IMG/VR virus record: IMGVR_UViG_3300033993_001200
Coordinates: 1-64,000 of that record
Length of the DNA: 64,000 bases
Source of the DNA: a virus
Reading direction: 5' to 3' (one strand)
Shown here: one piece after another, positions 45,315 to 52,403 of the stretch
How the letters are laid out: every line of letters starts with the position of its first letter
Position numbering within the stretch: the first letter of the stretch is position 1
Made by a program: the position numbers and the translations under genes
Notes under the pieces: generated by a model
The model's input: only the letters and a program-made list of their open reading frames with translations
Database searches by the model: none
What the model was told of the DNA's origin: nothing

Positions 45315-45893
45315 TTAAACATCATATTTATATAATTTATACTGCTTGATTATACTAATTAAGCATTTAGCATAATGTGGAGCAGTAGCATATCCACATT
45401 TTTTAAGTTGTCTTGCCCAACACTCATAATCTCTGTTACATTTTCTACAAGGTTTATATCTTTGTAACATTAACAATTTAGAATGGTCACGATAACTCCA
45501 CCAAGCAGATTTATATACTACAAACTTATCTGTGGGAGAATCATCAGCATATATTGCATACTTTTCTTTTCTACCTTTAATCCATTTCATTCCAAAATGA
45601 TTATTGCATTTTGCTGATAAGCTACTTTGACCTGCATTAGATTCTAAAATACCTTGAGCTAAAGTAATAGATGCAGGAATACCATATAATTTTTGTTCTT
45701 TAATAGCAACTCTTTTATATTTTTCAATATATTGATTTACTAATTCTACTTTGGTAATTTTACTTTTCTTAGCTAACTCTTGTTTCTCTTTCTTAGTGAA
45801 ACCATTACCTGTTGCTGTTGCAGGATTTGCAGCTCTTTTAAAGCTAAATGAAATAAATCCTACTATAAGGATTAAAATTAATACTTTTTTCAT
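45315..45893 (-). CDS. Glucosaminidase-family peptidoglycan hydrolase (copy 2), secreted
   Basis: A 192-residue protein with a signal peptide-like N-terminus (MKKVLILILIVGFISFSF), then a FlgJ/LytG-type glucosaminidase domain: PASITLAQGILESNAGQS with the probable catalytic Glu84, CNNHFGMKW, FVVYKSAWWSYRDHSKLL, CGYATAPHYAKCL and a C-terminal YKLYKYD. It cleaves the glycan strands of peptidoglycan in the periplasm. It is a paralog of 41849-42316, with which it shares the NNHFG core and the C-terminal YKLYK motif, and four extra cysteines (CRKCNRDYEC) that may form disulfides in the periplasm. Probable lysis or wall-remodelling enzyme. Confidence 0.9.
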   Translation of the reverse strand: MKKVLILILIVGFISFSFKRAANPATATGNGFTKKEKQELAKKSKITKVELVNQYIEKYKRVAIKEQKLYGIPASITLAQGILESNAGQSSLSAKCNNHFGMKWIKGRKEKYAIYADDSPTDKFVVYKSAWWSYRDHSKLLMLQRYKPCRKCNRDYECWARQLKKCGYATAPHYAKCLISIIKQYKLYKYDV

Positions 45894-45913
45894 ACTTTCT
45901 AATTTTTTAGTTT

Positions 45914-46171
45914 TTAAATTAATTGACTTTTAAGGTAAATATTAAATTGCATATCTACCTCTACTTCCCATTCACTATTGTCATTATCTTCTAAAATATG
46001 TAAATCTATATTGTTAATTTCTAATAACTTAAGATTTTCAGCCTCTTCTAATTTCTTAGTTGCTGCTAATATTGACATAGTGTAAGTGACAGACTTTTCA
46101 TCTTCTGTTACTATTTTTGATGCACCATCAGTTAAAACGTAAAAATCACTAATCTTTAATAATTTGAACAT
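45914..46171 (-). CDS. Small hypothetical protein
   Basis: An 85-residue mixed alpha/beta protein (FKLLKISDFYVLTDGASKIV, then acidic residues). I do not recognise it. The ATG lies 17 bases after a GAAA-loop hairpin on the minus strand, which probably ends the preceding transcript. It is followed after about 20 bases by the secreted glucosaminidase gene. Confidence 0.6.
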   Translation of the reverse strand: MFKLLKISDFYVLTDGASKIVTEDEKSVTYTMSILAATKKLEEAENLKLLEINNIDLHILEDNDNSEWEVEVDMQFNIYLKSQLI

Positions 46172-46188
46172 AGTTTTAGATTTTAAAA

Positions 46189-46212
46189 CAAAAGGGTATT
46201 TCTACCCTTTTG
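46189..46212 (-). terminator. Terminator after the Ubl/recombination operon, GAAA loop
   Basis: Perfect 10-bp stem (CAAAAGGGTA/TACCCTTTTG) with a GAAA tetraloop in the minus-strand RNA and a short U run. It ends the operon that starts at 51685. Confidence 0.8.
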
Positions 46213-46224
46213 TGTGTTACAAAA

Positions 46225-46791
46225 TTATAAATCAATAAAAAATTCTTTTTCATCAATATTGGGTGGTAATTCTAATTCAGCTTCTTCTTTTAATTCTTCA
46301 ACTTTTAAGTCAGATTTAAAATATTCATTTATTTTTTTAACAAACTTTATCTTATAGTTATTATCTTTTACTATTATTGCCTTATCATCATCTGTTAGAG
46401 AATCAAGAATTTCTTCATCATTATACATTTTACTATACTTACCTGATAAAAACATATTAAGGTCTATAATATTAGGTAATCTGATTACAATCATGTGTAG
46501 TCTACCATTTAGTAAATTATCTACTGCATAATCATTTTCATAGTATTCTTGTTCTCTTACCCATTCAATAACTTCTATAAATTTATTAGTGCATTTCTTA
46601 GTATCTATAAGTATGAATATATGTTTTTTATATTCTTCATTAATATAATTGTCACTTATACCATAGGCTAATTTAAATACACTACTTAATTTTTTAACAC
46701 ATTCCTCACCATAATATCTTAAACAAGGTTTTACAAATCTTGCTGTTTTATTTATAGTGATTTTGCCAAGCTGAATTTTTATCCCTTCCAT
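46225..46791 (-). CDS. Hypothetical protein at the end of the Ubl/recombination operon
   Basis: A 188-residue acidic protein without a recognised domain. It has a central strand-rich part (IFILIDTKKC, MIVIRLPNIIDL) and an acidic C-terminal helix (VEELKEEAELELPPN). It starts five bases after the exonuclease gene and is the last gene before a terminator, so it is the final cistron of the operon with the E2, JAMM, E1, resolvase and exonuclease genes. It could be a partner of the exonuclease or the Ubl system, but nothing proves that. Confidence 0.65.
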   Translation of the reverse strand: MEGIKIQLGKITINKTARFVKPCLRYYGEECVKKLSSVFKLAYGISDNYINEEYKKHIFILIDTKKCTNKFIEVIEWVREQEYYENDYAVDNLLNGRLHMIVIRLPNIIDLNMFLSGKYSKMYNDEEILDSLTDDDKAIIVKDNNYKIKFVKKINEYFKSDLKVEELKEEAELELPPNIDEKEFFIDL

Positions 46792-46796
46792 GTAGT

Positions 46797-47855
46797 TTAA
46801 CTTCTTTGGTAATCTGAATCAATAGTAAATATACCATTGTGAATTTCTATTTCATAATCTTTATCCCAGCCATTTTCTTCTTGCCATTTATAGATTTGTA
46901 ATAGATTTTTCCAACCATACATTTTTATTACTGATTCTTGTGTCCCACTAGCATCATTAACATAGTATTGCCTTATTTTAGATGAGCCATATTTACCTGC
47001 ATTTATAAACTCATTAGTAGTGTTAAATACAATTGGGTCACATTGTTTAGTAGTAGAAGCAACAATAAATTTAAAATTATCAACTTGATAATCTTTAAGG
47101 TTATCATCTCTCCATTTTTCTAAACCTTGTAAGTACCAAGATGCTTGTATATCATATCTTCTTCTAAGGCATTGATAATCAAAGAATTTAGTATAATCTC
47201 CAATAGTTTTAATATCTATTGGTGTTATAGTTTTAGTTTGAAAATCAACAATTACCATATCTAATAATGCTTTACATTCTACATTATTTTCTGTAAAATA
47301 AATAGGTAACTGATAGTAAATATTTATATGCTCCTTTGCTATAAAGTAGTCTTTAGTAAATCTGTGTTCTAATAATTGACTTACAATACTATCTATCTTA
47401 AGTATTTGTTCTTTATCTAACACAATTTTACCTTCACTCTGTAATAGTTCATTCCAATAACTTTCACCTTCTACTGAAACTTTAGTAATCTTAGTGTCAG
47501 GTTTCCAATTTGGTTGATAGTTATGTGCTTCAATTGCAGCTAATAGATTATTATCAAAGAAATTATCTGATTCTCTGGATTGAAATACCTGTTGTACTAT
47601 TGACATAATAGTATCACTTGGTTTTACAATGTCAGAAACATAATAATTCTCATCAAAATAATCTTCTCCCATAGTAATAAAATCATCTACTGCTTTACCA
47701 ATCAAGAAATGTTCTTTTTCTTCAAAGAATAAATCAGGTTCCTTAACTTCTTGAAATGCTTGTGCACTTATACTTAGAAGTTTTAACTTACTCTGATTCA
47801 TTGCAGGTGAATTTATATACTCCTGTATTTGTTCTTTACTACTTCTTATTATCAT
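46797..47855 (-). CDS. PD-(D/E)XK exonuclease-like protein (Cas4/RecE-type)
   Basis: A 352-residue protein. A helical N-terminus (SAMNQSKLKLLSIS) is followed by a PD-(D/E)XK core: Asp199 (CKALLDMVIV), DIKT at 214-217 and the YDIQASWYLQGL helix with Gln237. This order matches exodeoxyribonuclease VIII/RecE-type and related phage exonucleases. It should degrade one strand of duplex DNA to make ends for annealing. It overlaps the Holliday-resolvase-like gene by 17 bases and belongs to the operon of the ubiquitin-like system. The Sak4-like ATPase gene in the same block gives it a likely recombination partner. Confidence 0.8.
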   Translation of the reverse strand: MIIRSSKEQIQEYINSPAMNQSKLKLLSISAQAFQEVKEPDLFFEEKEHFLIGKAVDDFITMGEDYFDENYYVSDIVKPSDTIMSIVQQVFQSRESDNFFDNNLLAAIEAHNYQPNWKPDTKITKVSVEGESYWNELLQSEGKIVLDKEQILKIDSIVSQLLEHRFTKDYFIAKEHINIYYQLPIYFTENNVECKALLDMVIVDFQTKTITPIDIKTIGDYTKFFDYQCLRRRYDIQASWYLQGLEKWRDDNLKDYQVDNFKFIVASTTKQCDPIVFNTTNEFINAGKYGSSKIRQYYVNDASGTQESVIKMYGWKNLLQIYKWQEENGWDKDYEIEIHNGIFTIDSDYQRS

Positions 47856-48207
47856 AAACTAATTTTAATAATGTGAAAAAATCCTCAAAAGTCATAGTTA
47901 CCAATGAACTATAATCATCCCTTTTCTTTCCTGGTTTACCTTGCTTATGATGTATAAGCACTTTAGGAAATTGTTCTGAAAGTTTAGGAAGCTTAGTATC
48001 AATGTTCTTTAAGACCTCTTCAGGTTTCATTCCTTTATGTACTCCTGCTTTAATTTGTACAAGTAAAGGAATATTTGCTAAATCTACTCCACCATCATCT
48101 AACATTCTTGATGCATATCTGCTTGTTTGACAATCAGGGAATAATTCCTTAAACTTTTGGGCATAAAACCTTTCAGCGTTATGCCCTTTGTTTCTATTTT
48201 GATTCAT
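47839..48207 (-). CDS. Holliday junction resolvase-like nuclease (Hjc-type)
   Basis: A 122-residue protein with the archaeal-type resolvase order: Glu12 (NAERFYAQ), a Ser/Arg turn (SRYASRMLDDGGVD, Asp42), and QIKAG at 51-55 with the catalytic Gln-x-Lys. It is expected to cut branched DNA as a dimer, resolving recombination or replication intermediates before packaging. Overlaps of 17 bases with the exonuclease and 14 bases with the upstream 162-aa gene show tight co-translation. Length is normal for the family. Confidence 0.85.
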   Translation of the reverse strand: MNQNRNKGHNAERFYAQKFKELFPDCQTSRYASRMLDDGGVDLANIPLLVQIKAGVHKGMKPEEVLKNIDTKLPKLSEQFPKVLIHHKQGKPGKKRDDYSSLVTMTFEDFFTLLKLVYDNKK

Positions 48208-48682
48208 TAATAACTAGTTGTAATTTATCCTGTGATACAATGTAGGTGTCAACATACTTACTCAAAGATAAGAGATAATTCATAATTTTAGAATACTTTT
48301 TATCAGCTACATATTTCTTATCAATATATAATGCTAAACAAGAATTTCTATAATACTGATACTCTCTTAACTTGATAAAATATTGCTTCTTGTGTTTATT
48401 AACTACTTGAGCTACTATATTTAATGTTAAAGAATCAACTATAATGCCTTTAGTAATAAACAAATCTTCTTTTGGTAAATAAGCTACTTTAGGAGTAGTT
48501 GTAAAAAATGCTGTTAATACTTTATCAGTAGATGTTTTATTAGCTTTTACTAAATAAATAGTTGTGCCATTATTTCCATTAATGTTATTTGCACTACTAA
48601 AAAACTTATCTATATAAATTGTACTACCACTTACATAAGTATCATATCTTGGAAATATAACATTGAAATCATCGTGCTTCAT
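48194..48682 (-). CDS. Hypothetical protein coupled to the E1-like gene
   Basis: A 162-residue mixed protein with no recognised domain: strands at the start (FNVIFPRYDTYVSGSTIYID), then Thr-rich central part (KTSTDKVLTAFFTT) and a C-terminal helix. It overlaps the E1-like gene upstream by 14 bases and the resolvase downstream by 14 bases. It could be a further component or a substrate of the ubiquitin-like system, corresponding in place to the extra genes (E or F) of bacterial PRTRC cassettes, though I see no sequence match. Confidence 0.65.
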   Translation of the reverse strand: MKHDDFNVIFPRYDTYVSGSTIYIDKFFSSANNINGNNGTTIYLVKANKTSTDKVLTAFFTTTPKVAYLPKEDLFITKGIIVDSLTLNIVAQVVNKHKKQYFIKLREYQYYRNSCLALYIDKKYVADKKYSKIMNYLLSLSKYVDTYIVSQDKLQLVINESK

Positions 48683-49427
48683 AATTTTCAGTTAGTTTAT
48701 TGAATGGTATAATGTAATCCCACATATAAGGAATCTTGAATACATTATCATCCCACTCTGTAACATTAGAAATAATGTTTGTGACAAAACCTGTAATATG
48801 AGTAGCAATCATAGCTGCACCATGAGATACTTGTTTCATTGTACACATTAAATCTTCAACATCTGAATCTGCAAATAAATGATTATCAATATAATCCATA
48901 TGAAACTGTTGATTATCACCAGGAATACAATAAATTCTCATTTGTTCCATCAATAATCTACCATCTACAAACCAAATTTTATCTGGAGTTACAGAAGAAT
49001 ATTCATTGTTACAAACAGCAAGAAACTTTTCAAATAATAATTTTCTAGCTTCCATATTGTCAAATGCAGAAATAATTATGATTGGAGATTCTCTACTTGC
49101 ATAACCTCCTCTGGTATTAATCAAATTATATAGATTAGTTTCTTGAACAAGTTTCTCATTTCTATATGTAAATGAATAATCATTATCGTTAAATAAAGCA
49201 ATAGTATTATGCAAAGCAATAACTTTAGATTCACCTATATCCTGATGTAAAAACATTTGTCCACCAAGATTATGTTCTTCTACTAAGTCATAATCTACAC
49301 TTAATACATTAAAACCTGCTCTTGTTAAAAAGAAACTTGTCCAAGAACCTATACCACCTGCACCAAATACTAATATTCTTGCTGGCTTGTTATACCACAA
49401 TGCATCTTTGAACCTATCTTTACTCAT
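48669..49427 (-). CDS. ThiF/E1-like adenylating enzyme
   Basis: A 252-residue protein with a Rossmann-type ATP-binding loop, GAGGIGS at 22-28 (ILVFGAGGIGSW), VDYDLVEEHNLGGQ at 44-57, and ISAFDNMEAR at about 119-128, all typical of ThiF/MoeB/E1 enzymes. Cys195 in DLMCTM, then SHGAAMIATH, is a candidate for the thioester cysteine; the Cys followed by Ser and an Ala-rich helix is the PRTRC-type ThiF layout. The usual arginine in the N-L-x-R-Q motif is Gly (NLGGQ), an oddity that may affect ATP handling. It starts one base after the JAMM gene and precedes the 162-aa gene. Expected to adenylate the GG-end of the Ubl. Confidence 0.85.
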   Translation of the reverse strand: MSKDRFKDALWYNKPARILVFGAGGIGSWTSFFLTRAGFNVLSVDYDLVEEHNLGGQMFLHQDIGESKVIALHNTIALFNDNDYSFTYRNEKLVQETNLYNLINTRGGYASRESPIIIISAFDNMEARKLLFEKFLAVCNNEYSSVTPDKIWFVDGRLLMEQMRIYCIPGDNQQFHMDYIDNHLFADSDVEDLMCTMKQVSHGAAMIATHITGFVTNIISNVTEWDDNVFKIPYMWDYIIPFNKLTENYEAR

Positions 49428-49428
49428 A

Positions 49429-50493
49429 TTACAATGTGTTTTCTTCTGTTAACAATTCTATCAATTCACTCAACACAACAAATTCATCAGCACTAAATAT
49501 TAACTCCTCAATAAACTCTTCCCAAGTATCATCTAATTCAGATTTAAGAATAAATGGTTTTCCATAATACTCACCCATCCATTTCTTAAAATTAGATTTT
49601 ATAGAAGCAGCATAATCATGTAGATTAAAATCTTGAAATTGAGTTACTGAATTTTCTAAATCTTCTAATGCTTGTTCTAAATTATCATTTGGAACATCCA
49701 TACCTAATCTTAGAATTTTACAAAACAATGGTTCTGATGCATTAAACAAACTAACTCCTTCAGAAGGCATTGCACTTGTATCTTGCCACCAAGTAGCTTC
49801 ATCAAATAACTCTGTCTGAGTATATTTAGAATTAGATTTAGGTTTATAAAATTCAATCTTTGGAACAGGTTTAGGCTTGTTAATAGCTGTAAACTGATTT
49901 AAGAATGTTTCATCTACATTCCAAGTAGTTTCAGGTAGAACTATTTTACAATTATAATTACCTACATATTCATCTTCTTCTGTTGATGATAATGTAGTTA
50001 TAGAATTATCAATATTTTGAAACTCAAATGTTGTAGGTGTAACTGTTTTAATTCTAAATGCAATCTTTGCAGAAAACTCATGTCTATTATTTACAATAAT
50101 ACTTAGATAAGGCTTAATGTGTTCAGAGTTTTCTACAACTTCATCTGTATCTGTACCTGAAAAGAATGTTTTCATGTTGTGATGTGAATGAAGATGTCCT
50201 ATCTTTAAATGAAAATAATCTTTTTCCATCATATAAGATAATACTCTTTGGTCAAAAGAATACTCAGTAAATCCTGCACTACCTTTATCTAATGGAATCA
50301 TATCCTCCACTTTAATATAGACAGTTTCAGGTTTTGCAAGGTCACCTTCAATTGAATAAAATGTACAACCACTCCATTCTACTTCATTGATGTAAGAACA
50401 TAAGTATTGTATCTTTTCCCAAACTAAATGGGATAATTTTACAGGAATTATGTACTCAAAATCATACAGTTTCAACTTTTTTATATTTTTCAT
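49429..50493 (-). CDS. JAMM/JAB-domain metallopeptidase (Prok-JAB, deubiquitinase-like)
   Basis: A 354-residue protein with a complete JAMM zinc site: Glu39 (NEVEWSG), and H102-x-H104-x7-S112-x2-D115 (HLHSHHNMKTFFSGTDTDE). JAMM enzymes cut isopeptide or peptide bonds after the C-terminal Gly of ubiquitin-like proteins. The C-terminal 200 residues are a helical region rich in acidic and aromatic residues that may bind the partner. It overlaps the E2-like gene by 32 bases and sits one base from the E1-like gene. Together with these it forms the core of a PRTRC/Prok-E2_D-like set. Likely job: to process the Ubl tail and to remove Ubl from targets. Confidence 0.9.
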   Translation of the reverse strand: MKNIKKLKLYDFEYIIPVKLSHLVWEKIQYLCSYINEVEWSGCTFYSIEGDLAKPETVYIKVEDMIPLDKGSAGFTEYSFDQRVLSYMMEKDYFHLKIGHLHSHHNMKTFFSGTDTDEVVENSEHIKPYLSIIVNNRHEFSAKIAFRIKTVTPTTFEFQNIDNSITTLSSTEEDEYVGNYNCKIVLPETTWNVDETFLNQFTAINKPKPVPKIEFYKPKSNSKYTQTELFDEATWWQDTSAMPSEGVSLFNASEPLFCKILRLGMDVPNDNLEQALEDLENSVTQFQDFNLHDYAASIKSNFKKWMGEYYGKPFILKSELDDTWEEFIEELIFSADEFVVLSELIELLTEENTL

Positions 50494-51685
50494 TTGCTAA
50501 ATAATTTAGAATTTTATTATAATAATGATTTTCATTCAACTTGTTATAAATATAACAAAGTGCTGGTTTAGTAATTTTAACTTCAAAGTTATCAGTTAAT
50601 GATGCATTAGTTAATATTACAGGTCTTCTAGTTTTTTTAAATAAAACATACTTACCTTCAATTTTATATTTCAAATCTACTGAACCAAGTTTGTTTACTA
50701 CTTCTCCATTAGAATAGATAATAAAACTAAATGGATAACTTGAAAAAGAAAAACCAGCTGAAATAAGTAACCCAACTAAAATCTTTTCAAAATAATCATC
50801 TTTAAATACTAATTCATTATTAATTAAGAAAATAGCATTCTCTTTAACTAGTCCATCTATTAATAAATAAAGATACTTATTGTCAAAACTCCTAGTAATG
50901 TACTTAGTCAAATTAAACAATTCAATTACTGATGATTTAACTACTGTATTATCTGTAAGATATGACATTTTGATATATGGACCACCCTCTAATGACTCAT
51001 ACTGCAAATATGCTTTAAGATTGAGAAGAAATAAGTTAAATACATTTGGTATTTCTTCTTTATTCTTATTCAATATTTGTTCATATAACATCATCATTGA
51101 CATAGTAATATCAGTACCTGAACCTAAACAAAAATTAGTAAAACCAACTGTAGCAGAAGAAGGTAAATGAGAATGACTATAATTCTTTTCAAGTTGTAAT
51201 TCTGTAAAACTACCTCTCCTACCTAATAATCCTTTGTTATGTATATCACCTTGTTGAGTAATATGAAATTGTACATACATATCTGTTATGTGAATAGACC
51301 TATTAAGTTTATTAGTAACTTTTAATTCAGGATAATGTATTACAACAGTTAATCTAGGATAATAATGCATTATTTCAAAGTATAAATCACCATTATATGT
51401 AGTATTTATATATTCAAAATAGTTAAATGGAATTTTAGCATTAGTTTGATGATTTAAAATTCCAAAAGTATCAGATAATGCATGTACATTACAATCATAA
51501 GATAAATATATATCATAATCATATCCTTGTTTGTCTAACTCAGTTTTAATGATATTGTAAAACCAAAATATGCTTGATAAATTTTTATTTAATGTTTTGT
51601 AATACAGCAAGTTATTGATTCTGTTTAAATCTACATTACGTTTTTGATTATTTTGATTATAAAACAATGATGCTATTCCTAACAT
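50462..51685 (-). CDS. E2-like (Prok-E2/PRTRC protein B-type) protein
   Basis: A 407-residue protein. In the middle is a stretch that resembles the active-site region of E2 enzymes: HYPELKVTNK (about 117-126), MYVQFHITQQGD (about 136-147), then YSHSHLPSS and FCLGSGTD with Cys186 at the position where E2 enzymes have a Cys after a Gly/Pro-rich loop. The His residues (171, 173) before it recall the HPH(V/I) to CLG arrangement in bacterial E2-like proteins of PRTRC type. The C-terminal 190 residues are extra. It starts 15 bases after a terminator downstream of the Ubl gene and overlaps JAMM by 32 bases. The E2 call is a context-supported inference. Confidence 0.65.
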   Translation of the reverse strand: MLGIASLFYNQNNQKRNVDLNRINNLLYYKTLNKNLSSIFWFYNIIKTELDKQGYDYDIYLSYDCNVHALSDTFGILNHQTNAKIPFNYFEYINTTYNGDLYFEIMHYYPRLTVVIHYPELKVTNKLNRSIHITDMYVQFHITQQGDIHNKGLLGRRGSFTELQLEKNYSHSHLPSSATVGFTNFCLGSGTDITMSMMMLYEQILNKNKEEIPNVFNLFLLNLKAYLQYESLEGGPYIKMSYLTDNTVVKSSVIELFNLTKYITRSFDNKYLYLLIDGLVKENAIFLINNELVFKDDYFEKILVGLLISAGFSFSSYPFSFIIYSNGEVVNKLGSVDLKYKIEGKYVLFKKTRRPVILTNASLTDNFEVKITKPALCYIYNKLNENHYYNKILNYLANEKYKKVETV

Positions 51686-51700
51686 ATAGATATAAATTAA

Positions 51701-51729
51701 AAAGAGCCTGATTGTTAGTCAGGCTCTTT
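51701..51729 (-). terminator. Terminator between the Ubl candidate and the E2-like gene
   Basis: Perfect 11-bp stem (AAAGAGCCTGA/TCAGGCTCTTT) with a 7-base loop, followed on the minus strand by a U run. It separates the Ubl gene (ends 51744) from the E2-like gene (starts 51685). Confidence 0.9.
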
Positions 51730-51743
51730 AGTTAGAAAATAAT

Positions 51744-52391
51744 TTAAATCTTTCCTTTCATCTTACTAATCCACTCATTTTCTGCATCTGTAAGTAAATC
51801 TGACTTTGTATTCATAGACTCACAAATAGTAGCAGCAGATACATGACCATTAATAAGGTCAAATGCAAGTTCAAAATCATCTTTTCTTGCTTTATACTCA
51901 TTACTAAAACGTAATGTATTTATAGCAGATTCTAAAAGGTGAGATTCATCTTCTTCATCCTCATTGTCATAATTATCTTCAACATACTCTTCTTCATAAT
52001 CATCATCTTCACTTTCATTTTTCCAAGATAACAAAAGAGCTTCTAACTCATCTTTAGATTTGTTAGTGTAGTTTTTGTTACCTGCATTAAAATGCTCGTG
52101 TGCAGCTTTTTTGTCATCTTCAAATGCTTGTTTGATTTGTAGTCTTATCTCACTATAAGATAATCCACCACTCTTAGTTTTCTTAGGAGCTAGCATTAGT
52201 ACAAATTCGCCATCAGGAAGAACAGCTTCATCTAACTCTAAGTTAGAATTGTTTTTGTTCTCTACTGCTGTCATATCAGATACTGAATAACCTTTATTAG
52301 TCAATTCATTTTTAAGTTGACCCCAGTTAGTTGCATTAGAGTCTACTACTGCGATACCTGTTGCAGTAGAATAAATTTTAATTTTTCTCAT
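51744..52391 (-). CDS. Ubiquitin-like protein candidate with C-terminal tail
   Basis: A 215-residue protein. The first 76 residues fit a beta-grasp: a strand (KIKIYST), another strand after a turn (GIAVVDS), a helix (NWGQLKNELTNKG), a loop, a strand (GEFVLMLAP), then KKTKSGG ending at Gly75-Gly76. This is where ubiquitin ends with its GG. A 139-residue tail follows with a helix and a strongly acidic stretch (about 126-150). The tail would have to be cut off by a peptidase such as the neighbouring JAMM to expose the GG. It shares a transcript with primase (12-base gap) and is followed by a terminator. The Ubl call is by pattern and context; a non-Ubl DNA-replication factor is the main alternative. 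Confidence 0.6.
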   Translation of the reverse strand: MRKIKIYSTATGIAVVDSNATNWGQLKNELTNKGYSVSDMTAVENKNNSNLELDEAVLPDGEFVLMLAPKKTKSGGLSYSEIRLQIKQAFEDDKKAAHEHFNAGNKNYTNKSKDELEALLLSWKNESEDDDYEEEYVEDNYDNEDEEDESHLLESAINTLRFSNEYKARKDDFELAFDLINGHVSAATICESMNTKSDLLTDAENEWISKMKGKI

Positions 52392-52403
52392 TGTCTTAAT
52401 AGT

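Noticed and set aside
46225-52391. Calling the region a full PRTRC cassette
   Set aside because: JAMM, ThiF and E2-like genes fit, but a ParB-like gene and clear E and F proteins are missing, so only a PRTRC-like core is claimed.
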